DNA of 7,421 bases from the NCBI GenBank assembly GCA_026992215.1, contig JALXAI010000137.1, forward strand, positions 1 through 7,421. Direction: 5' to 3'. The position numbers and the translations under genes are program-made. Origin of the DNA: Desulfobacterales bacterium. GTDB taxonomy: Bacteria; Desulfobacterota; Syntrophobacteria; B119-G9. The first letter of the stretch is position 1. Each line of letters opens with the position of its first letter. The notes beneath the pieces are model-generated. The model searched no databases and had not been told where the DNA came from. It saw only the letters and a program-made list of their open reading frames with translations. Shown piece after piece: positions 1 through 5,411 of the stretch.

Positions 1-1
1 G

Positions 2-685
2 ATAGAAAATGTTCGGACCAATGACAAAGGAGAGACAGAGGCTCTGGTAAAATGGACTCCCTCAAATGCCGGAACCTTCCTCGTCAGCCTCGAAGCTGCA
101 GATCCCCAGGGTTCGACGGCTGTACAAGAGTTTGAGATATGCATCGTCGATAACGATTTCAAACTTGATATACTCTCCCCGGAAGATTCGTACGAAGTGT
201 ATGTTGGTCAAACACTTTCTGTCCCGGTCGAGGCCAATCACCCTCAGGCCGCCTTCTCAATCTACCCGGCACTGCCAAACTCATTTATAACGCCGGAAAC
301 TTTTACGTTTACTCCAACTCCGGATCAAAAAGGATCATACTTTATTGTTTTTACAGCGAGATTGGGCGATCAAATTGATGAGAAAACTGTTTTAGTCCAG
401 GTGAAGGAGGAAAATTCTCCTCCCACGATTGTCGGTGCAGGTGAGAAATCCGTAAAAGAGGGAGAGATCCTTACCTTTACTATCCAGGCCAGCGATCCCG
501 ATAATGATGTTCTAAAATATTCTGTTGTAAACCTCAACCTTCCGAACTCGTATTTTGACGAATTTCAACATCGCTTTTACTTCTATCCGACCTATGAGCA
601 ATCCGGGGATTATACCGTTCGATTTTCAGTTTCTGACGGGAAAGAAACAACTTACGCCAATGTCAATATCCACGTCACTGACGTA
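2..685 (+). other. Domain region: one partial and two complete Ig/cadherin-like domains
   Basis: Three consecutive beta-sandwich units are visible in gene 1. The first is cut by the window edge and shows the typical ending 'W-T-P-x-x-A-G-T-F' followed by 'A-A-D-P-Q-G' and a closing 'C-I-V-D-N-D'. The second (residues 53-137) carries 'F-T-P-T-P-D-Q-K-G-S-Y'. The third (138-228) is the clearest, with 'S-P-P-T-I', then 'A-S-D-P-D-N-D', 'F-Y-P-T-Y-E-Q-S-G-D-Y', 'V-S-D-G' and a closing 'V-T-D-V'. This matches the He_PIG/cadherin-like family pattern. These domains usually act as spacers or ligand-binding modules outside the cell, often with calcium. The exact family needs a profile search. Confidence 0.8.
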
Positions 686-3600
686 CCGTCACCTATACGG
701 TTGTTTGATCTGGCTCTTGATCCACCACAGTCACCCACCTTTCTTCAATCTCAGACCATTGCCGGATCTGTGCTGGGTGAAGCAAGGGATCTTGTAAGTC
801 AACCACCTTCGCTGGTTGTTGGGTTAAGTCCTTCGAATGTGCACCAGGGAGAAACGGCGCAGGTTAATATCAAAGGTTTCAACACTGCTTTCAAGGAGGG
901 TGTAACAACCGCTGACTTCGGGGAAGGCATAATCATAAAAGAGCTTGACATTCTATCTAAAACAGAAGCTCAAGCGGTCGTCGAAGTGAGTAAGGAGGCT
1001 GAAATTGGACTGCGCCGTGTCAAAATGTCGGTGGACGGAAAAAATGTGAATTCAGTAGTGGCTTTCTTCATCGAAAAGGCCGTAAATACGATCTCTGGTA
1101 TCGTGAGGGACAAGTTTACAGGCTTACCTGTTTCTAACGCAAAAGTTACTCTGAACGGTACGGGAATTTCTGTCAATACCGGGCAAGACGGAAGCTTTGT
1201 GATTACTGATGTAAGCGAGGGGGAACATTCTTTGTTGATAACAAGCAACAACTATCAACATTATGTCGTTGATGTGTCCCTGGGCGCTTCCGGTTCGATT
1301 ACCCTCAGCGACCCTGTAGAACTTAAACCGCTTGCGTACCCACAGGATTATTTTGGTCAAGTCCCTCGTGAAACAACTCTTGCGAGCATCCTGGCTCGAA
1401 AGATCACCACCTCAGGGGAAGGAATGACGCTGGAAGAGGCGAAAACAGTGATCCGGGACACCATGGTTGTTGTTGGTGGCACCGAGGCAGGAGTTCTGGA
1501 TGAAGCCGGGAGACAGTTGAATCCAAAAGTGGATGGTGTGGGCTTGTTAAGCCTTACCCCTTACGCAGTAGAACAACATGCGAAAAGGCTGATTCAAGGA
1601 AGATCGACTACTTTAAGAGAACTAGTGTGGGCTTTGAATGAAGGTTTCAAATTTGTGGAGGGGCCGTTGACCATGGCCAAGGTTGTAACAGGTTTCCAAA
1701 AGGCTGTGGACGAGGCATGGGCTGATCCCTCTAATCCGGAGTCTGCCATGGCTATAGTGCTTTTTAATCATGGTCAGGCATTGAGTGCCCACCCACCTAA
1801 AGTCACCCCGGACACGGTTTTCAATCATTTCCAGACGTTTTTGTTCATTTCCAGTTTTTTTGTCTATAACAGCGAAATGATCGATATCTCTGTTACCAGA
1901 ATTCTGGAGGAGAGGGGTATTGACTACCAATCTTTATTAGTTTCATCTGAACCTTATGTATTTCGTGCTTCCTCCTTTTCCTCCCTTTCTCCCAATACTT
2001 CGTTCGACTTGGCAGGTGGAAACTTGGCTACACCTGTTCTGGCGACAGTTAAGGAAGTGTTCCAGGACCTATTTTTTGTGCGCCAGGTGTATGCCGCACC
2101 GCCAGAGGGAGTTGTGGTGACGTATTCTGCTAACGATCCCTTCACCCGTGAACTGGGAAAGGGGAAGACTTTCCAAAAGGTCTGGAAGGAGATTGCTGGT
2201 GGTGCAATCAAAGAAGCCGCTGTGTCCGGGATCGGTGGATTTCTCACTACCATAGTCTCCAATGCCGTGTTCGGGGCCACAATAGGTGCTGGTACCGGTG
2301 GAGTTCAAGGTGCCTTGACCGGAGTTCTTATGGGAGCATCTGCGGCGATGGAAGGATTTATCTCCACTCTTTTTCAGAAAATTCTGCTAGCCTGGATTTC
2401 TGCCGCCACATTTCAGGCCCTGGAACCGCTCCCACCAATTATTGAAGGTGGTTCATTGGATGAGCAAGGAAATCTGGTGATTACGTTTGAGAGAAGTAAC
2501 ACGGAGTTGCAACGTTTCAACGAGCTGATGGGGCGGAGCTCTATTTCCTTACCGACCAGAGACGTGATGAACAATCCGGAGGCACTGGATGAAGTGCATG
2601 AGTGGGGCATAAAACCTGAGTTTTTCCACTATGCTTATCTTCTTTACAAGTTCCCGGATAATCAAACACTTTCCGTAGGTAAAGGAGGCGGCCAGTACGT
2701 ACCGGCTAAGCTTACGGTTGTTCCCGGGTGTAAAGATAAGCCGGGAAACCTGGATGAAAAGACGTATTCCGAGCTGTTCCCCCTGGGTGATCCGAGATGC
2801 AAGCTTCAGTTCGTGGTTCCCCCTAGTGCCCTGACTCCGGGCATGAACTATTTCCGAATAGCTTGTATCCAGTATGTAAGAAGATCTGCGTATACTCTGG
2901 CTGATTTGAATTATGATGGGGATGGTGACGGTAAACCAGACCTGGGGTTGGTCTTTGATCACAGTGCCATTCAGGGAGGTTCCCAGGGTGAGGGCTATGA
3001 CACCTGGACGAACGCACTTCCTGCGTTCACCCCTGTCCTCGAAGATGAGCAAGTGAAAGAGGTAAGGAAAGAAGTGAAACAAGGTTTTCTTAAAAATGAA
3101 TTCGGAATGTATATTACTAATGATGACCCTTCAGATATAGCCGCTTATCAATTGTTGAGGGAACATAATAATCTGGATGTGTTGCAGAAAAATCTGGACA
3201 CTTATCAGGAGGAATTTCAGCGTCAAACCGATGAATTTTTCCAGAATAATGGCGACAGGATAAAGGCCAATGAGGACGTCATTAAATTGCTGGATCTCTC
3301 GGACGACCCGAGCGACATAAGCAATCCACAATCCGAACTTTACAGGCAGGTTAAAGAGAAACTGGGAATACCGGAATCAGATCCACTTCCACAATCCATT
3401 CAAAGTAATCTCGTGGGGATAGCTGACTCCAAAAAACAAATTAAAGAATTCAAGCGGCAAACGTATCGTTCCCAGTGGGCGATTGACGAAATGAAAAGAT
3501 TTGAAGAAAAACTGGAAAGTTTCCCCGAGGGTCAGGAAAACCAGGTAACTTTTAAGGTGTGGGATGATGGCATTGAGAAAAATTACACCATAACCTTTAC

Positions 3601-5266
3601 CACCCACCAGGAAGCAAAGGCGAAACTCGACGAGTTAAAGTTGGCAGAGCAGGTCAAACTGGAAAATGCGAATGCAAAACTGGAACTCAGGGCTAAGAAT
3701 TTGTCTCAAATGGAAAACAATTTGATACACGAGATAGTTCCCGACCTGGCTGAATACGAAAATACCAGGGCAAAATATATGCACAAAGTTGACATGGTTG
3801 AGAAACAGATAGATTTTAGTTTGGATCAAAAGAAAGTATTAAAAAAAGAATTGTCAGAAATTAAGGAAGAAGTTGTGGAAGGACCTGAACCTGATGCACG
3901 GGCGAAAAAGTTTGAGGCAGATTTGAGCATGAAAAAAGTCGATGCTGCCTTTGAAGTTATTGGGGGAGTGCAGATGATGCAAGAACAACTCCTGATCTTC
4001 CTTAACAGTGTTTCCGTGTTAAGCAGCGAATTTAGCCATTGTTTTATGATGCCATACCAGACAAGGTCTTTTGAGCCTTACGCCATCGAGCCGGATCCTA
4101 ATATTAAACTGATGAATGGTATATATAGTACAGAAAAGAGAATTACACAAGAAAATCGACATCTTGGATACATCACTCTCCAATATCCAAGCGAAATGGG
4201 AGAAGAAGCAGAGAGGACCACCTGTGGGTTTCCTCCAGAACAGCTTGCAGTGGATTCCAGGGGCAGACTTTATACGAATAACTACAACTCAAACATACGA
4301 TTTGGAGGCAGACTCTTCCGCTTTGATCCCTCCGCTGATATGGAACGTGAATATGTTGGTAACGTAAATTATTACAGTTTACTGCTGCAATTTGGAAGAC
4401 CGGCCACGCCGGTGGCTATGGTCATTGGACCTTTTTATGATCCGGGGTCGAATTCTCTAAAAACGGATCTTTTTATTGCGGATATCGACTACTCGGCGTC
4501 TGGGGGGCCGAAGAAACGAATACTCAGGGTTCCGATCCACTTTCTAGAAGAAAATCCAGACTTTGATAGAAACCATATGGTTGGTAAACAGTTTTATACT
4601 TCACCGGAATTCAAGTTTTCCGGCCCCACTGATCTGGAGTTTGATCAACGCAACCGCTTATTTATCTCGGACGAAGAATCCATTTTTGTAATTTGGAGTG
4701 CTGGAGACACCCATAAGCCAACCATGGCTAGAATAATCCACACGCCGGGCAGGAGATGGTCAGGCTTGGATTTTGACATAAACGGAACGTTCTATTTTGC
4801 TGACTACGTCACGGGAGAGTTGTACGCACTCAGAGAAAGCGAGGTGAACGGCCTTATCTCAGGCAACATTAGCATAACCGACAATGAGAGCCTTATTACC
4901 ACCGCGTGGCTTATAAAGAAGGGATTGAAGAATCCGTATGATATAGAGTTGGAATTGCCTTTACAGCGGACAATGGTAGTAGCCACAAAAGAGGGGTTGG
5001 ATTATTTCAGGCTACCTGTCGTTGGCCGTTTAGCTACCGTTCCGGAGGAAATGAAGGTGGTCAGGTTCAATGGACAGGGGAAAGTGATATTTTTACCCGA
5101 TACAAATAACCAGTTTATTGCCATTCCCACGGAAGAGGACGTTGAGAGAAGGACGGTCAAGTTTCAAATCAGGGAAAAAGACTCTATTACGTTAGATGAG
5201 TATTGTACTCAGATAATAGCTAATCTCTCTAATTTTGGCGTTACTATTCTGGAAATTTCACCATGA
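2..5266 (+). CDS. Giant multidomain exported/surface protein with Ig-like domains, glycine zipper, coiled coil and beta-propeller (5' partial)
   Basis: The frame is open from the left edge to TGA at 5264-5266, giving 1754 residues (numbered here from base 2). The first in-frame start-like codon is GTG at 197, but the 65 codons before it encode the end of a normal Ig-like domain, so the gene begins upstream. Seen in order: Ig/cadherin-like domains (1-52, 53-137, 138-228), IPT/TIG-like (271-359), carboxypeptidase regulatory-like (363-444), an unrecognised mixed/helical part (445-739), a hydrophobic glycine-zipper segment (740-806), a beta-rich part with Cys910, Cys933, Cys955 and a calcium loop (972-980), coiled coil (1014-1293), and an NHL/SMP-30-like propeller (about 1400-1610). 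No catalytic motif was recognised. By family knowledge such domains occur in extracytoplasmic binding or adhesion proteins. The signal peptide, if any, lies outside the window. The adjacent downstream gene has one, which supports export. The function is unknown; a scaffold, adhesin or pore/translocation protein are all possible. Confidence 0.9.
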   Translation: MENVRTNDKGETEALVKWTPSNAGTFLVSLEAADPQGSTAVQEFEICIVDNDFKLDILSPEDSYEVYVGQTLSVPVEANHPQAAFSIYPALPNSFITPETFTFTPTPDQKGSYFIVFTARLGDQIDEKTVLVQVKEENSPPTIVGAGEKSVKEGEILTFTIQASDPDNDVLKYSVVNLNLPNSYFDEFQHRFYFYPTYEQSGDYTVRFSVSDGKETTYANVNIHVTDVPSPIRLFDLALDPPQSPTFLQSQTIAGSVLGEARDLVSQPPSLVVGLSPSNVHQGETAQVNIKGFNTAFKEGVTTADFGEGIIIKELDILSKTEAQAVVEVSKEAEIGLRRVKMSVDGKNVNSVVAFFIEKAVNTISGIVRDKFTGLPVSNAKVTLNGTGISVNTGQDGSFVITDVSEGEHSLLITSNNYQHYVVDVSLGASGSITLSDPVELKPLAYPQDYFGQVPRETTLASILARKITTSGEGMTLEEAKTVIRDTMVVVGGTEAGVLDEAGRQLNPKVDGVGLLSLTPYAVEQHAKRLIQGRSTTLRELVWALNEGFKFVEGPLTMAKVVTGFQKAVDEAWADPSNPESAMAIVLFNHGQALSAHPPKVTPDTVFNHFQTFLFISSFFVYNSEMIDISVTRILEERGIDYQSLLVSSEPYVFRASSFSSLSPNTSFDLAGGNLATPVLATVKEVFQDLFFVRQVYAAPPEGVVVTYSANDPFTRELGKGKTFQKVWKEIAGGAIKEAAVSGIGGFLTTIVSNAVFGATIGAGTGGVQGALTGVLMGASAAMEGFISTLFQKILLAWISAATFQALEPLPPIIEGGSLDEQGNLVITFERSNTELQRFNELMGRSSISLPTRDVMNNPEALDEVHEWGIKPEFFHYAYLLYKFPDNQTLSVGKGGGQYVPAKLTVVPGCKDKPGNLDEKTYSELFPLGDPRCKLQFVVPPSALTPGMNYFRIACIQYVRRSAYTLADLNYDGDGDGKPDLGLVFDHSAIQGGSQGEGYDTWTNALPAFTPVLEDEQVKEVRKEVKQGFLKNEFGMYITNDDPSDIAAYQLLREHNNLDVLQKNLDTYQEEFQRQTDEFFQNNGDRIKANEDVIKLLDLSDDPSDISNPQSELYRQVKEKLGIPESDPLPQSIQSNLVGIADSKKQIKEFKRQTYRSQWAIDEMKRFEEKLESFPEGQENQVTFKVWDDGIEKNYTITFTTHQEAKAKLDELKLAEQVKLENANAKLELRAKNLSQMENNLIHEIVPDLAEYENTRAKYMHKVDMVEKQIDFSLDQKKVLKKELSEIKEEVVEGPEPDARAKKFEADLSMKKVDAAFEVIGGVQMMQEQLLIFLNSVSVLSSEFSHCFMMPYQTRSFEPYAIEPDPNIKLMNGIYSTEKRITQENRHLGYITLQYPSEMGEEAERTTCGFPPEQLAVDSRGRLYTNNYNSNIRFGGRLFRFDPSADMEREYVGNVNYYSLLLQFGRPATPVAMVIGPFYDPGSNSLKTDLFIADIDYSASGGPKKRILRVPIHFLEENPDFDRNHMVGKQFYTSPEFKFSGPTDLEFDQRNRLFISDEESIFVIWSAGDTHKPTMARIIHTPGRRWSGLDFDINGTFYFADYVTGELYALRESEVNGLISGNISITDNESLITTAWLIKKGLKNPYDIELELPLQRTMVVATKEGLDYFRLPVVGRLATVPEEMKVVRFNGQGKVIFLPDTNNQFIAIPTEEDVERRTVKFQIREKDSITLDEYCTQIIANLSNFGVTILEISP
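812..1333 (+). other. Domain region: IPT/TIG-like domain followed by carboxypeptidase regulatory-like domain
   Basis: Residues 271-359 of gene 1 read like an IPT/TIG-type Ig fold: 'L-S-P-S-N-V-H-Q-G-E-T' at the start, then 'A-D-F-G-E-G-I' and the closing 'E-I-G-L-R-R-V-K' before the last strand. Residues 363-444 fit the carboxypeptidase regulatory-like family: 'I-S-G-I-V-R-D', 'P-V-S-N-A-K-V-T-L', 'T-G-Q-D-G-S-F-V-I-T-D-V' and 'G-E-H-S-L-L-I'. By family knowledge both are small beta-sandwich modules of extracytoplasmic proteins with structural or carbohydrate/protein-binding roles. The second is common in outer-membrane and secreted proteins of Gram-negative bacteria. Confidence 0.75.
2219..2419 (+). 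other. Hydrophobic Gly/Ala-rich segment with six-glycine zipper (predicted membrane-active hairpin)
   Basis: Residues 740-806 of gene 1 are strongly hydrophobic. No charged residue occurs from 739 to 783. Glycines fall at 758, 762, 766, 770, 774 and 778, exactly every fourth residue, giving five overlapping GxxxG motifs. A second hydrophobic stretch (785-806) follows with only Lys793 charged. Glycine zippers are known to pack transmembrane helices and drive oligomerisation, for example in the VacA toxin. I infer a possible helical hairpin that enters a membrane. It could instead be a buried packing helix in a large soluble domain. Confidence 0.6.
2915..2941 (+). other. DxDxDGxxD calcium-binding loop
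   Basis: Residues 972-980 of gene 1 give D-G-D-G-D-G-K-P-D, with Asp at loop positions 1, 3, 5 and 9 and Gly at 6. This is the spacing of EF-hand, dockerin and thrombospondin type-3 calcium loops. It follows an FN3-like strand pair ('L-T-P-G-M-N-Y-F') with Cys955, and Cys910/Cys933 lie just upstream. A single loop suggests local structural calcium rather than a dockerin, which needs two. Calcium binding is inferred from the motif only. Confidence 0.6.
3041..3880 (+). other. Long coiled-coil/helical region with embedded beta-hairpin
   Basis: Residues 1014-1293 of gene 1 are dominated by Glu, Lys, Gln, Leu and Asn in heptad-like patterns. Breaks occur at 'D-D-P-S-D-I' (1041-1046 and 1101-1106) and at a proline-containing link near residues 1121-1130. 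A beta-hairpin-like insert (1181-1200, with 'D-D-G' as the turn) separates two helical arms, and the last arm ends in a Lys/Glu-rich stretch before 'G-P-E-P'. Local GC is low here (about 38% on two hand-counted 60-base lines), in line with the Lys/Glu/Asn-rich content. The likely role is a rigid stalk or oligomerisation element. Confidence 0.7.
4199..4831 (+). other. NHL/SMP-30-like beta-propeller domain
   Basis: Residues about 1400-1610 of gene 1 contain at least three blades with the typical pattern of a hydrophobic-Asp strand, a Gly or Asn turn, and a strand ending near Asp. These are 'L-A-V-D-S-R-G-R-L-Y-T' (1415-1425), 'L-E-F-D-Q-R-N-R-L-F-I-S-D' (1545-1557) and 'L-D-F-D-I-N-G-T-F-Y-F-A-D' (1589-1601). 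'D-L-F-I-A-D-I-D' between them looks like another blade strand. Such propellers bind ligands or proteins, and some are lactonases or lyases. I see no catalytic metal site to support an enzyme. Blade number and exact limits cannot be fixed by eye. Confidence 0.65.
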
Positions 5267-5309
5267 AAACCTGGTAATGTTGAAACCTTTTGGATCGAGG
5301 ACCTGTTAT
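5263..5309 (+). promoter_or_regulatory. Intergenic junction with chained stop/start overlaps
   Basis: The TGA of gene 1 (5264-5266) overlaps an ATG at 5263, which opens a four-codon reading frame (M-K-T-W) ending in TAA at 5275-5277. That TAA overlaps an ATG at 5277 that is in frame with gene 2. I see no hairpin with a T-run and no convincing -35/-10 pair in the spacer. The layout supports co-transcription and possibly translational coupling of the two large genes. The mini-frame itself is too short to call a gene. Confidence 0.4.
5297..5300 (+). promoter_or_regulatory. Shine-Dalgarno (GAGG) that decides the start of gene 2
   Basis: GAGG lies 9 bases before ATG 5310, a normal spacing. The alternative in-frame ATG at 5277 has no comparable purine-rich site upstream. 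Starting there would add 11 residues in front of the signal peptide, so 5310 is preferred. Confidence 0.65.
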
Positions 5310-5411
5310 ATGAGAGCCTTAGACACTGTTTTTATAAGGAAAGTGGGCGGATTTGTTTTTGCATTCTTGCTGGTTTTTTTATCACTTTTTCATTTTATGA
5401 CGGTGAACGCG
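5310..5411 (+). other. Sec signal peptide of gene 2
   Basis: Residues 1-34 show a basic n-region ending in Arg10-Lys11, a long hydrophobic core (about 12-30, rich in Phe, Leu and Val) and the c-region T-V-N-A before Gln35. Val32 and Ala34 fit the -3/-1 rule of signal peptidase I. No lipobox cysteine follows, so this is not a lipoprotein signal. The protein should be exported across the inner membrane. Confidence 0.85.

Noticed and set aside
66..290. Plus-strand frame of 74 codons at the left end (also 555-797 and 4116-4367)
   Set aside because: These overlap gene 1 in another frame. Their translations look random and lack domain features, so they are shadows.
2915..2941. Dockerin domain
   Set aside because: Only one calcium loop is visible; a dockerin needs two tandem loop-helix repeats.
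2549..3082. Minus-strand open frame of 177 codons
   Set aside because: It lies wholly inside gene 1, whose plus-strand frame has clear domain motifs here. The minus-strand translation shows no recognisable domain.
3840..3847. A-AAA-AAA-G run as a programmed frameshift or slippage site
   Set aside because: The run simply encodes Leu-Lys-Lys-Glu in the coiled coil. A -1 shift would hit a stop within six codons, and there is no clear downstream stem-loop.
5267..5309. Terminator or promoter between the two genes
   Set aside because: I found no stable inverted repeat followed by a T-run and no convincing -35/-10 pair in these 43 bases.
5277..5309. ATG 5277 as the start of gene 2
   Set aside because: It is in frame but has no good Shine-Dalgarno. 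ATG 5310 has GAGG at 9 bases and gives a normal-length signal peptide.
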